From: Nitriliruptoraceae bacterium
GTDB taxonomy: Bacteria; Actinomycetota; Nitriliruptoria; Nitriliruptorales; Nitriliruptoraceae
Assembly: GCA_007133465.1 (NCBI GenBank)
Contig: SLMP01000008.1
Coordinates: 1 to 35,974 of the forward strand
Direction: 5' to 3'
Length of the DNA stretch: 35,974 nucleotides
The first letter of the stretch is position 1; every line of letters begins with the position of its first letter. The translations under genes and the position numbers were made by a program. Shown piece after piece: positions 28,735 through 35,974 of this stretch. The notes under the pieces are model-generated. The model saw only the letters and a program-made list of their open reading frames with translations, ran no database searches and was not told the origin of the DNA.

Positions 28735-30924
28735 GTGTCCGCCACCGACCTCACCCCGCCGCTGGCGCCGCGACGCCCACAGCTGCTCACCCGCGCCGAC
28801 GGCAGCCAGGTCGACGACCCCTACCACTGGCTGCGTGACCGCGAGGACCCGGCCGTGCGCGCCCACCTCGAGGCGGAGAACGAGCACACCGCCGCCGTGA
28901 TGGCCCCGCTGGCGGACCTGCAGGACCGGCTGTTCGAGGAGATCAAGGGCCGCGTCCAGGAGACCGACGCGTCCGCCCCGACGCTCGTGCCGCCCCGTGC
29001 CGGGACGAGCGCCGGCTGGCTCTACTACCGCCGCACCCTGGAGGGGCAGCAGTACGCGATCCACTGCCGGCGGCCGGCCCCGGCGGGCGTCAGCGATCCG
29101 CGCGACCTGCCCGACGAGCTGCGGCAGCCGGTCGATCCGCAGGACCCGCCGGCCGACGAGGTCGTGCTGCTCGACGAGAACGTCGAGGCCGCCGAGCACG
29201 ACTACTTCCGCCTGGGCGGCTACGCGATCAGCCCGGACGGGGGGCTGGCCGCGGAGGCGGTCGACACGACCGGCAACGAGGTGTTCCGGATCCGCGTCCG
29301 CGACCTCGCGACCGGCGAGCTGCTGGCCGACGAGATCCCGCGAGCCGGGTACGGGCTGGCCTGGTACGAGGACAACCAGGCGTTCCTCTACACGGTGACC
29401 GACGACGCGTGGCGGCCGTACCAGGTGTGGCGCCACCGCCTGGGGACGCCCCACGATGCCGACGAGCTGCTCGTCCAGGAGGACGACGAGCGCTTCTGGC
29501 TCGGGGTCGGTCGAACCCGCTCCCGTGCCTTCCTCGCGATCCAGGCCGGCAGCAAGATCACCAGCGAGTGGCACCTGCTCGACGCGCACGACGCGTCCGC
29601 CGCGCCGCGGCTGGTCGCCGCCAGACAGGACGGTGTCGAGTACGACCTCGACCACCGCGGTGACACGCTCTACCTCGTCACCAACGCCGACGGCGCGGAG
29701 GACTTCAAGCTGTGCGCCGCCCCGCTGGCCACCCCCGACCGGGAGCACTGGGTCGACCTCGTCGCCCATCGGCCCGGGGTCCGGCTCGAGGCCGCGGACG
29801 CGTTCGCGGACCAGCTCGTGCTCTCCGAACGGACCGCCGCTCGCACCCAGCTGCGGGTGTGCGACCCCGTCAGCGGCGACGGCGACGTCCTGCCGATGGA
29901 CGAGGAGGTCTACGCCGCCGGGCTCGGCGCGAACCCCGGGTTCGCCACGCGCACCCTGCGCTTCGCCTACACCTCCCTGACCACGCCGACGCAGGTCCTC
30001 GACCTCGACCTCGACACCGGACAGCGGCGGCTCGTCAAGCAGCAGCCCATCCGAGGCGGGTACGACCGCGACCGGTTCGTGTCCTGGCGGGAGTGGGCGA
30101 CCGCCCCCGATGGCACGCAGGTGCCCATCAGCCTCGTGCGCCGGGCCGACGTGCGCCTCGACGGTACGGCCCCGTGCCTGCTCTACGGCTACGGCAGCTA
30201 CGAGATCTCGATCGACCCGACCTTCTCCTCCGCACGCCTCAGCCTGCTCGAGCGGGGCGTGGTGTTCGCGATCGCCCACATCCGCGGCGGTGGCGAGATG
30301 GGCCGGCGGTGGTACGAGGACGGCAAGTTCCTCGCCAAGCCGAACACGTTCGCCGACTTCGTCGCCTGCGCCGACCACCTCGTCGCGCAGGGCGTCGCCG
30401 TCCGCGACCGGTTGGCGATCCGCGGCGGGTCCGCCGGCGGGCTGCTGATCGGCGCGGCCCTCAACCTCCGCCCCGAGCTGTGCGCCGCCGCCGTGGCGGA
30501 GGTGCCGTTCGTCGACGTCGTCACGACCATGTCCGATCCGTCGATCCCCCTGACCGTCATCGAGTACGAGGAGTGGGGCAACCCCGGGGAGCTCGACTAC
30601 CTCGAGGTCATGTGCTCCTACTCGCCCTACGACAACGTCCGCGCCGCCGACTACCCGGCGATGTTCGTCACCGCCGGGCTCAACGACCCACGGGTGCAGT
30701 ACTGGGAGCCGGCCAAGTGGGTCGCCAAGCTGCGCACCACCGCCACCGGCGGGGGGCCGATCGTGCTCAAGACCGAGCTTGGTGCCGGCCACGCCGGCCG
30801 TTCCGGCCGCTACGACGCCTGGCGCGACGAGGCCGAGGTGCTCGCGTTCGTGCTGGCCGCGATCGGCGCGGCCGACGTCGACCTGCGGGCGGCGCCGGTC
30901 GGGCCGGACCGGGAGCCGGCCTGA
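28735..30924 (+). CDS. ptrB: Prolyl oligopeptidase family S9A peptidase (oligopeptidase B type)
   Basis: This 729-residue cytosolic serine peptidase starts with the family's DPYHWLRD motif near residue 28, followed by a beta-propeller of roughly 70-420 that gates access to the active site. The alpha/beta-hydrolase domain has the triad S566 in RGGSAGGLL, D651 in GLNDPRV and H686 in GAGHAGRSG. AIAHIRGGGEMGRRWYEDGK and the acidic EEWGNP are typical of oligopeptidase B, which cleaves short peptides after basic residues. Length matches OpdB. The GTG start has only a weak site (CCCTGCCCC precedes it). The stop overlaps the rsmD start by one base (TGATG), so it leads the rsmD-coaD unit. Confidence 0.92.
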   Translation: MSATDLTPPLAPRRPQLLTRADGSQVDDPYHWLRDREDPAVRAHLEAENEHTAAVMAPLADLQDRLFEEIKGRVQETDASAPTLVPPRAGTSAGWLYYRRTLEGQQYAIHCRRPAPAGVSDPRDLPDELRQPVDPQDPPADEVVLLDENVEAAEHDYFRLGGYAISPDGGLAAEAVDTTGNEVFRIRVRDLATGELLADEIPRAGYGLAWYEDNQAFLYTVTDDAWRPYQVWRHRLGTPHDADELLVQEDDERFWLGVGRTRSRAFLAIQAGSKITSEWHLLDAHDASAAPRLVAARQDGVEYDLDHRGDTLYLVTNADGAEDFKLCAAPLATPDREHWVDLVAHRPGVRLEAADAFADQLVLSERTAARTQLRVCDPVSGDGDVLPMDEEVYAAGLGANPGFATRTLRFAYTSLTTPTQVLDLDLDTGQRRLVKQQPIRGGYDRDRFVSWREWATAPDGTQVPISLVRRADVRLDGTAPCLLYGYGSYEISIDPTFSSARLSLLERGVVFAIAHIRGGGEMGRRWYEDGKFLAKPNTFADFVACADHLVAQGVAVRDRLAIRGGSAGGLLIGAALNLRPELCAAAVAEVPFVDVVTTMSDPSIPLTVIEYEEWGNPGELDYLEVMCSYSPYDNVRAADYPAMFVTAGLNDPRVQYWEPAKWVAKLRTTATGGGPIVLKTELGAGHAGRSGRYDAWRDEAEVLAFVLAAIGAADVDLRAAPVGPDREPA

Positions 30925-31520
30925 TGCGCATCGTCGCGGGCGCCGCGAAGGGCCGTCGCCTGGTCGCCCCGAAGGGCACGGACGTCCGGCCCACCTCCGA
31001 CCGGGTGAAGGAGGCGCTGTTCTCCTCGCTCCAGCCGGTCCTGCCCGCGGCGCGGGTGCTCGACCTGTTCGCCGGTTCCGGTGCCCTCGGCCTCGAGGCC
31101 CTGTCCCGCGGGGCGACGAGCGTGACCTTCGTGGAACGGTCCCGACCCGCCCGTGACGCCCTCCGCCGCAACATCGAGGTGGTGGCGCTGCCCGGCACGC
31201 ACGTCGTCGTCGGCGAGGCCGCCACCGCCTTGCGAGGCGAGCTGCCCGGCGGGCCCTTCGACCTCGTGCTCCTCGACCCGCCCTACCACCACCCGAAGGC
31301 GGCGCTCGCCGGGCTGCTCGAGGCGCTCGTGGCGCACCTCGCCCCCGGCGCCCGCGTGGTGCTGGAGCGGGCCGCCCGCGACGGCACCCCACCGTGGCCC
31401 GCCGGCCTGCTGCCCGGCACGCCCCGTCGCTACGGTGACACGGCGCTGCACGTCGCCGAGCACGTGGTGCGCGACGGCCTGGACGACGAGGACGACGAGG
31501 ACGACGAGGAGTCGCGATGA
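30924..31520 (+). CDS. rsmD: 16S rRNA (guanine966-N2)-methyltransferase
   Basis: This 198-residue SAM-dependent methyltransferase modifies G966 of 16S rRNA. It has RPTSDRVKEALFS at 22-34, the SAM motif LDLFAGSGALGLEALSRGA, and the catalytic LLDPPYHHP with DPPY at 118-121. The body ends in a run of Asp/Glu residues encoded by three perfect 9-base units (31482-31508), an acidic tail absent from most RsmD. The ATG overlaps the preceding stop by one base, and the end overlaps coaD by four, so all three genes form one tightly packed unit. Confidence 0.95.
   Translation: MRIVAGAAKGRRLVAPKGTDVRPTSDRVKEALFSSLQPVLPAARVLDLFAGSGALGLEALSRGATSVTFVERSRPARDALRRNIEVVALPGTHVVVGEAATALRGELPGGPFDLVLLDPPYHHPKAALAGLLEALVAHLAPGARVVLERAARDGTPPWPAGLLPGTPRRYGDTALHVAEHVVRDGLDDEDDEDDEESR
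31482..31508 (+). repeat. Three 9-base units encoding the acidic tail of RsmD
   Basis: GACGACGAG is repeated three times without mismatch and codes for alternating Asp-Asp-Glu. Copy number could vary by slippage without a frameshift. Confidence 0.8.
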
Positions 31521-31996
31521 GCGTCGGCGTGGTGTGCCCCGGCAGCTTCGACCCGATCACGCTCGGTCACCTCGACGTGATCGAGCGGGCGGCCGCCCGC
31601 TTCGACCGGGTCGTGGTCGCCGTGCTCGACAACCCCCGCAAGTCCGCGCTGTTCACCGCCGACGAACGCATCGCGATGATCGAGGCGGAGACGGCCGCGC
31701 TGGACAACGTCGAGGTGGACCGCTTCGAGGGGCTGCTCGTCGACCTCTGCCGCGATCGGGGCATCGGCATCATCTGCAAGGGGCTCCGGGCCGTCAGCGA
31801 CTTCGAGTACGAGCTGCAGATGGCGCAGATGAACCAGCGCATCGGCGGCGTGGAGACGATCTTCCTGTCGACGGCGCCGGAACACTCCTACCTCTCGAGT
31901 TCGCTGGTCAAGGAGGTCGCACGGTACGGCGGCCCGATCGACGGCACCGTGCCAGCGGCGGTCGCGGCGGCCCTCGTCGCCAAGCTCGGGGGCTGA
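31517..31996 (+). CDS. coaD: Phosphopantetheine adenylyltransferase
   Basis: This 159-residue hexameric nucleotidyltransferase makes dephospho-CoA from 4'-phosphopantetheine and ATP, a rate-limiting step of CoA synthesis. The nucleotide-binding T-x-G-H motif is in CPGSFDPITLGHLDVI. KGLRAVSDFEYELQMAQMN and the closing SYLSSSLVKEVA (ISSS/S-x-x-x-K-E region) are all present. Length is exactly the family's. The ATGA overlap with rsmD gives coupled translation. Confidence 0.97.
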   Translation: MSVGVVCPGSFDPITLGHLDVIERAAARFDRVVVAVLDNPRKSALFTADERIAMIEAETAALDNVEVDRFEGLLVDLCRDRGIGIICKGLRAVSDFEYELQMAQMNQRIGGVETIFLSTAPEHSYLSSSLVKEVARYGGPIDGTVPAAVAAALVAKLGG

Positions 31997-31999
31997 TCG

Positions 32000-32045
32000 G
32001 CCGGCACCCCTCCTGCCCGGACGATGGTGGTCGGACGGTGCCGGC
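32000..32045 (+). terminator. Candidate stem-loop after coaD
   Basis: GCCGGCACC (32000-32008) and GGTGCCGGC (32037-32045) pair perfectly over 9 bases with a 28-base loop, just after the coaD stop. The loop is long for a terminator and no U-run follows. Confidence 0.35.
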
Positions 32046-32071
32046 GGCGCCGGAGCGCAGGTCCCCGGGGG

Positions 32072-32077
32072 TAGGCT
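32072..32077 (+). promoter_or_regulatory. Candidate -10 of the coiled-coil protein gene
   Basis: TAGGCT, about 66 bases upstream of the ATG at 32143. Confidence 0.45.
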
Positions 32078-32142
32078 CCGGCCGCTGCCCGCGACCTGCG
32101 GTCGTGGTGCCCCGCAGCCGTCGACGAAGGGTGGAGCCCGTC

Positions 32143-32667
32143 ATGTCCGACCCAGGTGTGCCGCCGGACATCGAGGCGAAGGTCCATCAGCTCGAACGCC
32201 TGATCGCGGAGGCCAAGGCCGTCCCGCTGTCCTCGTCGGTGATGGTCAACCGGGCGGAGATCGACGGGCTGCTCGACGACCTGCGGGAGGCCCTGCCGGA
32301 CGAGCTCGCCCAGGCGCGGTGGGTCCTCGCGGAACGCGACGAGATCCTCGAGCGGGCCCAGGGCGACGTCGACCGGATGCTCGACGAGGCGCGGCAGGAA
32401 CGGGACCGGTTGGTGTCCCACGAGGAGGTCGCGCGGACCGCGGAAGAGGAGGCCGACCGCCTCCTCGACGACGCCCGCGAGCACGCGCGCCAGATCCGGC
32501 TGGAAGCCGAGGACTACGTCGACGCGAAGCTCGCCAACTTCGAGGTGGTCCTCACCAAGACCCTCGCGACGGTGGAGAAGGGCCGGCAGAAGCTGCGCGG
32601 TCGGGTCGACGCCGCGACGCTCGCCGAGGACGACCTCGCGTTCGAGGGCGACCTGCCGGAGGACTAG
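32143..32667 (+). CDS. Coiled-coil protein of the actinobacterial coaD-yceD interval (DivIVA/AtpF-like)
   Basis: This 174-residue, strongly charged, mostly helical protein has heptad-rich stretches at about 11-35, 55-100 and 100-155 (DELAQARWVLAERDEILERA, EEADRLLDDAREHARQIRLE). It has no membrane segment. In mycobacteria the same position after coaD holds a conserved protein (Rv2927c) of like size and character, often annotated as ATP-synthase-b-like or DivIVA-like; a role in envelope growth or division scaffolding is plausible but unproved. The ATG at 32143 follows GAAGGGTGGAG. Its promoter candidate separates it from coaD. Confidence 0.82.
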   Translation: MSDPGVPPDIEAKVHQLERLIAEAKAVPLSSSVMVNRAEIDGLLDDLREALPDELAQARWVLAERDEILERAQGDVDRMLDEARQERDRLVSHEEVARTAEEEADRLLDDAREHARQIRLEAEDYVDAKLANFEVVLTKTLATVEKGRQKLRGRVDAATLAEDDLAFEGDLPED

Positions 32668-32698
32668 GCCCCGCCGGTCCACCGCCTCGGGGCTGTGG

Positions 32699-32704
32699 TA
32701 CCGT
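32699..32704 (+). promoter_or_regulatory. Candidate -10 of the yceD-rpmF-rnc unit
   Basis: TACCGT gives a leader of about 105 bases before the yceD GTG, long enough for a regulatory structure, though I see none that I can name. Confidence 0.4.
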
Positions 32705-32816
32705 CCCCGGGCCCGGCACCGCCAGGGCACCGTCGTGTGCGCGCTGCGCCGGCCGGCGTCCGGCGGTCATGCGGTGCCGCCGCCCTTGTCGTCGACCTCG
32801 AGCGAGGTGTTCCACC

Positions 32817-33350
32817 GTGCGTGTGCCCGTGACCGGCCTCGTCGGCCACCCGGGTGAGACCCGGGCGCTGACGCGTGCCGTCCCGGCCGAGACCTTCGGG
32901 TCCGACCCGTGGGGCCCCGCCGTGGGCAGCGTCGCCGGCCCGGTCGCGCTCGACCTCCACCTCGACGCCGTCGTGGAGGGCGTCCTCGTGCGTGGCACGG
33001 TCGGGTTCGAGGTCTCGCTGCCCTGCGCCCGCTGCCTGGAGCCACAGGAGCACGCGTTCACCGTCGAGGTCGCGGAGCTGTTCGTCGACCCGACGAAGCG
33101 CGACGAGCACGACGAGGACGACCCCGGCTACGAGCTGATCGACGACCTCACGGCCATCGACCTCTCGACGCTGGTGCGCGACGCGCTGCTGATCGACCTG
33201 CCCGTCCGAGCCCTGTGCCGTGACGACTGTCAGGGACTGTGCCCGGTCTGCGGCGCGGACCGCAACGGCGGTGACTGCGGGCACCGCGACGAGGTCGTGC
33301 CCGACCCCCGCTGGCAGGCGCTCGCCGAGCTCGACCTGCCGACCGAGTGA
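32817..33350 (+). CDS. yceD: YceD family protein (DUF177)
   Basis: This 177-residue cytosolic protein of the DUF177/YceD family is conserved immediately upstream of rpmF across bacteria and needed for normal 23S rRNA accumulation in some. An N-terminal beta domain is followed by LPCARCLEP (C70, C73), an acidic middle (DPTKRDEHDEDDPGYELID) and the four-cysteine end CRDDCQGLCPVCG (C134, C138, C142, C145), probably a zinc site. The GTG at 32817 begins RVPVTGLVGHPG; GAGG lies 9 bases upstream. rpmF follows after 76 bases. Confidence 0.88.
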   Translation: MRVPVTGLVGHPGETRALTRAVPAETFGSDPWGPAVGSVAGPVALDLHLDAVVEGVLVRGTVGFEVSLPCARCLEPQEHAFTVEVAELFVDPTKRDEHDEDDPGYELIDDLTAIDLSTLVRDALLIDLPVRALCRDDCQGLCPVCGADRNGGDCGHRDEVVPDPRWQALAELDLPTE

Positions 33351-33426
33351 CCGCGCCCGCGCCCGGACCTCGACCGCCCGCGCGCCCGCCCCGCCCCACC
33401 GACCACCTGCTGACAGGAGCACCCCG

Positions 33427-33606
33427 ATGGCCGTCCCGAAGCGCAAGATGTCGCGCTCCCGCACCCGCCACCGCAAGGCCCAGTGGCTGCGCACGAGCGC
33501 CCCGACCTACGCCACCTGCAAGCGCTGCAAGGCGCCCACCCGCCCGCACACCGTGTGCGGGACGTGCGGCACCTACGCCGGCCGCACGGTGCTCGACGTC
33601 GACTGA
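33427..33606 (+). CDS. rpmF: 50S ribosomal protein L32
   Basis: This 59-residue ribosomal protein begins MAVPKRKMSRSRTRHRKAQW and has the zinc-binding pair CKRC and CGTCG near the C-terminus (C-x2-C-x9-C-x2-C), the C+ form. It lies between yceD and rnc, the common bacterial order. The rnc start follows 4 bases after its stop. Confidence 0.97.
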   Translation: MAVPKRKMSRSRTRHRKAQWLRTSAPTYATCKRCKAPTRPHTVCGTCGTYAGRTVLDVD

Positions 33607-33610
33607 TCCC

Positions 33611-34327
33611 GTGGCGAGCGACGCGTGGCCCTCGGCCGCGGAGCTGGCGGCCCGCCTCGACGTCCACCTCGATGACGTCGAGCTGCTCGAACGTGCCCTC
33701 ACGCACCGCTCGTGGGCCTTCGAGCAGGGAGATACGGCCACCAACGAGCGGCTCGAGTTCCTCGGTGATGCGGTGCTCGGGCTGGTGGTCACCGACGAGA
33801 TCTTCCACGCCCACCCGGACGAGCAGGAGGGGCGGCTCGCGAAGGTGCGCTCGGCCGCGGTGAAGACCGGGTCGCTCGCGGCCGTCGCCCGCGAGCTCGG
33901 GCTCGGGCGGTTCGTGCGGCTGGGCCGCGGCGAGGCGGCGTCCGGTGGCGCCGACAAGGACTCGATCCTGGCGGACACCCTCGAGGCGGTCGTCGGCGCC
34001 GTCTACCTCGACCAGGGCTTCGCGTCCGCGTACGACCTCGTGGAGCGGCTGTTCGGGGCGCGCCTGCGCGAGCTCGCCGGCCACGGGGCGGCGCTCGACT
34101 TCAAGACCAGCCTGCAGGAGCTCGCCGCTGCCCGTTTCGACGAGCTGCCCCGCTACGAGGTGTCCGACACCGGTCCCGACCACGCGAAGACCTTCACCGC
34201 CGTGGTGCGGGTCGCCGGCGAGGTCGTCGGTCGCGGCGTCGGCGCCAGCAAGAAGCAGGCGGAACAGGACGCGGCCCGGGAGGCCTACGGGCACCTCGCG
34301 ACAGCGGCCGGAGCCACCCCGCTCTGA
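33611..34327 (+). CDS. rnc: Ribonuclease III
   Basis: This 238-residue Mg-dependent double-strand RNA nuclease processes rRNA and other transcripts. The catalytic domain has the signature NERLEFLGDAVLGL (45-58), in which E49 and D53 match the conserved E. coli E41 and D45; D122 and E125 in ADTLEAVVGAVYLD complete the metal site. A dsRNA-binding domain fills the C-terminus (DFKTSLQELAAARF to ASKKQAEQDAAREAYGHL). The GTG at 33611 lies 4 bases after the rpmF stop with no independent ribosome site, so it is coupled to L32. Confidence 0.96.
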   Translation: MASDAWPSAAELAARLDVHLDDVELLERALTHRSWAFEQGDTATNERLEFLGDAVLGLVVTDEIFHAHPDEQEGRLAKVRSAAVKTGSLAAVARELGLGRFVRLGRGEAASGGADKDSILADTLEAVVGAVYLDQGFASAYDLVERLFGARLRELAGHGAALDFKTSLQELAAARFDELPRYEVSDTGPDHAKTFTAVVRVAGEVVGRGVGASKKQAEQDAAREAYGHLATAAGATPL

Positions 34328-34362
34328 CCAGCCGCGGGCGCGAGCGACCCACCGCCGTCGGC

Positions 34363-34368
34363 TACCGT
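34363..34368 (+). promoter_or_regulatory. Candidate -10 of the Fpg-like gene
   Basis: TACCGT, 35 bases after the rnc stop, predicts a leader of about 105 bases. Confidence 0.4.
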
Positions 34369-34388
34369 CGCGGTTCGCCGGCGCACCG

Positions 34389-34411
34389 GGGCCGGCCCTG
34401 CCAGCCGGCCC
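34389..34411 (+). other. Strong stem-loop in the leader of the Fpg-like gene
   Basis: GGGCCGGC (34389-34396) and GCCGGCCC (34404-34411) form a perfect 8-base stem with a 7-base loop, downstream of the -10 candidate. It could end readthrough from rnc or act as a leader structure. Confidence 0.45.
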
Positions 34412-34479
34412 GTCGGCCGGCCCGGCCGCCACCTCGTTCGAGATCTGCCGGCCCGACGGCCGGACCCAGGAGGCCACCC

Positions 34480-35325
34480 GTGCTGGAGCTGCCCGAGGTC
34501 GAGGTCCTGCGCAAGGAGCTCGAGAAGGAGGTCGCCGGCAAGCGCATCAAGGACGTCGAGGTCCGCTCCCCGGGCGTCGTGCGCCCGTTCCACCGCAACC
34601 GGCCGGACTTCACCAAGGCGCTCGAGGGACGCAAGGTGGAGGCCGTGCGACGCCGCGGCCGGATGCTGTTCCTCGACCTCGGCGAGGGCGCGACCTGGAT
34701 CATCGATCCGGGTGAGGGCGGCTCCTTGCACCGCGAGACCGCCGCGGAGGAGCTCGCCGAGGACACCCACCTGGCGGTGCGGTTCACGATCGGTGGGGCG
34801 CTGCACCTCTCCGAGGCCGCCGAGGAGCCGACGATCCGCACGGGGATCGTGCCGACGGAGGGGGCGGAAGAGGCCGCCGGCATCGGTCCGGACGCGATCG
34901 ACCTGCTCGACGACAACCCGACCTGGATGGAGTTCGGGCGGTTCCTGGCCGCCGCGAACAAGCCGCTCAAGCTGCTGCTCGTCGACCAGCAGATCGTCGC
35001 CGGGCTCGGTCCGGTCTACTCCGACGAGATCCTCTGGGAGGCCGGGTTGCGGCACGATCACCCGTCGGCCCAGCTGTCCACACAGGAGATCCGGCGCCTC
35101 TACCGCGCGACCCAGGAGGTCATCGTCGCGGCGATGAAGGCGGCCGGCAGCAGCCTGGACGACGCCGAGGCCGAGTCGATGATCGACGACGACGGCGAGG
35201 TGGCCGAGCACCTGCGGGTCTACGGGCGCGACGGCCTGCCCTGCCCGCGCTGTCGGCGGCCGATCAAGCGGACGCGGCTGCGCAAGGGCGTCTACACCTA
35301 CCACTGCGAACAGTGCATGATCTGA
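34480..35325 (+). CDS. Fpg/MutM-family protein lacking the catalytic residues
   Basis: This 281-residue protein has the Fpg/Nei build: an N-terminal beta-sandwich starting MLELPEVEVL, an H2TH region (FLAAANKPLKLLLVDQQIVAGLG) and a C-terminal zinc finger (C255, C258, C276, C279). Key positions differ from active enzymes. The N-terminal nucleophile proline is Leu2 (E3 remains), the lysine of R-R-x-K-Y is R61, the HLGMSG segment reads DPGEGG, the DPRRFG loop is absent, N of GxGN is P178, and the zinc-finger arginine is V271. The start is fixed by AGGAGG six bases before the GTG. It occupies the position of housekeeping mutM after rnc. I infer loss of classical glycosylase activity; it may be a DNA-binding or repurposed member. 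Confidence 0.88.
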   Translation: MLELPEVEVLRKELEKEVAGKRIKDVEVRSPGVVRPFHRNRPDFTKALEGRKVEAVRRRGRMLFLDLGEGATWIIDPGEGGSLHRETAAEELAEDTHLAVRFTIGGALHLSEAAEEPTIRTGIVPTEGAEEAAGIGPDAIDLLDDNPTWMEFGRFLAAANKPLKLLLVDQQIVAGLGPVYSDEILWEAGLRHDHPSAQLSTQEIRRLYRATQEVIVAAMKAAGSSLDDAEAESMIDDDGEVAEHLRVYGRDGLPCPRCRRPIKRTRLRKGVYTYHCEQCMI

Positions 35326-35353
35326 CCGGGCACCGCGGTCGAGGAGGGCGGGC

Positions 35354-35644
35354 GTGACGTCGGAGCAGCACGTCGCACGGCGCGTCGTGGTCGCCGGGCG
35401 CGTCCAGGGAGTCTTCTTCCGCAGCGCCACGCGGCAGCAGGCGCAACGTCACGGCGTGGCCGGGTGGGTCGCGAACCGGCTGGACGGGACCGTGGAGGCG
35501 TGGCTGGAGGGTCCGGCGGACGCGGTCGAGGCGGTCGAGGCCTGGATCCTGACCGGTGGGCCACCGGCGGCCGAGGTGCGCCACTACGACCTGGCGGTCG
35601 AGACCCCCGAGGGTCACACCGGGTTCGTGGTCCGGCGCGGGTAG
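35354..35644 (+). CDS. acyP: Acylphosphatase
   Basis: This 96-residue small alpha/beta enzyme hydrolyses acyl phosphates. The substrate loop GRVQGVFFRSATRQQA holds the catalytic arginine, and GWVANRLDGTVEAWLEG holds the catalytic asparagine and the structural G-x-V-E-x-x-x-x-G pattern. Length is typical. The GTG start follows GAGGAGGGCGGG. It lies 28 bases downstream of the Fpg-like gene and is probably co-transcribed, the usual actinobacterial order before smc. Confidence 0.94.
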   Translation: MTSEQHVARRVVVAGRVQGVFFRSATRQQAQRHGVAGWVANRLDGTVEAWLEGPADAVEAVEAWILTGGPPAAEVRHYDLAVETPEGHTGFVVRRG

Positions 35645-35656
35645 GGCCGGTCGGCC

Positions 35657-35686
35657 TGGACGGTGCCACCGGCCCTCGGTTAATCT
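35657..35686 (+). promoter_or_regulatory. Promoter of the last gene
   Basis: TGGACG (-35-like, 35657-35662) and TAATCT (-10, 35681-35686) are 18 bases apart. This is the closest to a full two-box promoter in the window. The predicted leader is about 88 bases. Confidence 0.5.
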
Positions 35687-35780
35687 CAGGGCTGGCGGCG
35701 GGCCGTGTCGGTGGTGTGCCCGCGCCGCCCTCGACGCCGTTGCCGACGGCGTCGCGTCGCCGGCAACGGGAGGGACCGCG

Positions 35781-35972
35781 GTGAGCAAGGCCCTGCTGGG
35801 CACCCACGTGGCACCGAGCAGCCTGCGGCTGCTGGACGAGGTGCGGGTGCTCCGTCAGCGGGTCGCGGAGCTCGAGGCCGCACTCGCCGCGGCGGAGGCG
35901 GCCGCCGCCACCCGGGCCAGGGCGGTCGGCGCCGACGCGCCGGCCTCGGACCGGGAGCCCGCGACGGCCTGA
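35781..35972 (+). CDS. Small coiled-coil protein, unknown
   Basis: This 63-residue protein begins MSKALLGTHVAPSSLRLLDE and continues with a short leucine-heptad helix (VRVLRQRVAELEAALAAAEA), then an alanine-rich tail. The GTG at 35781 follows GGGAGGGACCGCG and has a good promoter upstream, so it looks like a real gene. No family recognised. Its position suggests the smc region follows beyond the window. Confidence 0.65.
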   Translation: MSKALLGTHVAPSSLRLLDEVRVLRQRVAELEAALAAAEAAAATRARAVGADAPASDREPATA

Positions 35973-35974
35973 CC

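Noticed and set aside
26644-31560. An uninterrupted minus-strand frame of 1638 codons opposite acetoacetyl-CoA synthetase, the oligopeptidase and rsmD
   Set aside because: It mirrors the third-position G/C bias of the sense genes. No domain is recognisable and the opposite strand has well-supported genes throughout.

Overview
This window is very G+C-rich, gene-dense chromosomal DNA with many GTG starts and TANNNT-type -10 elements. It looks like an actinobacterium (phylum Actinomycetota). Three things support this: an actinobacterial-type DapD, a CofC-type F420 biosynthesis gene, and the gene order cofC - gpsA - ... - ddl - rpmB - DAK-domain protein - recG - ... - rsmD - coaD - coiled-coil protein - yceD - rpmF - rnc - fpg-like - acyP, which mirrors the mycobacterial/actinobacterial core arrangement. 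A deep-branching class such as Nitriliruptoria would fit, but that is only an impression. I see no insertion sequence, phage gene, CRISPR array, tRNA or rRNA.

Layout. (1) 1-6002, minus strand: lysine/DAP genes dapD, dapE and a ComB-like phosphatase, then an arsenic locus (ArsR, an ACR3 efflux pump, a small Cys-Cys protein, a tandem universal stress protein), ending in the first codons of an ATP-dependent DNA ligase. (2) 6206-7915, plus: a second metalloid-type cassette, ArsR - ArsP-family permease - mini-thioredoxin, whose ATG sits inside a perfect operator palindrome. (3) 8040-13765: DUF368/PopT membrane protein, dapC and serB back to back, a tandem GNAT protein, MgtC. (4) 13860-18322: an unrecognised ART-like protein, a cold-shock protein, cofC and gpsA back to back with nearly overlapping promoters, a CPT-like kinase, an SDR of the MFE-2 type. 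(5) 18495-25280: a DoxX-like membrane protein, ddl, a stand-alone AsnC-ligand (RAM) domain, rpmB, a DAK/FakA-like protein and recG, followed by a perfect 37-bp tandem duplication that carries the end of recG and a hairpin. (6) 25451-30924: a tiny protein built of 23-residue repeats, an SDR with YxxxR in place of YxxxK, acetoacetyl-CoA synthetase, oligopeptidase B-like peptidase. (7) 30924-35974: rsmD, coaD, a coiled-coil protein, yceD, rpmF, rnc, an Fpg/MutM-like protein, acylphosphatase, and a small coiled-coil protein.

How it fits together: dapD, dapE and dapC give three of the steps of the succinylase route to meso-diaminopimelate; ddl and the PopT-type carrier also serve peptidoglycan synthesis. 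The two ars cassettes flank the dap genes on opposite strands. yceD-rpmF-rnc-fpg and rsmD-coaD are ribosome, RNA and cofactor housekeeping.

The most unusual item is the Fpg-position protein at 34480-35325. It keeps the fold, the H2TH region and the zinc-finger cysteines, but has lost the N-terminal catalytic proline and essentially every other catalytic or DNA-probing residue I can align. Other items worth attention are the operator/start-codon overlap in the second ars cassette, several apparently leaderless promoters, and the 23-residue repeat protein.
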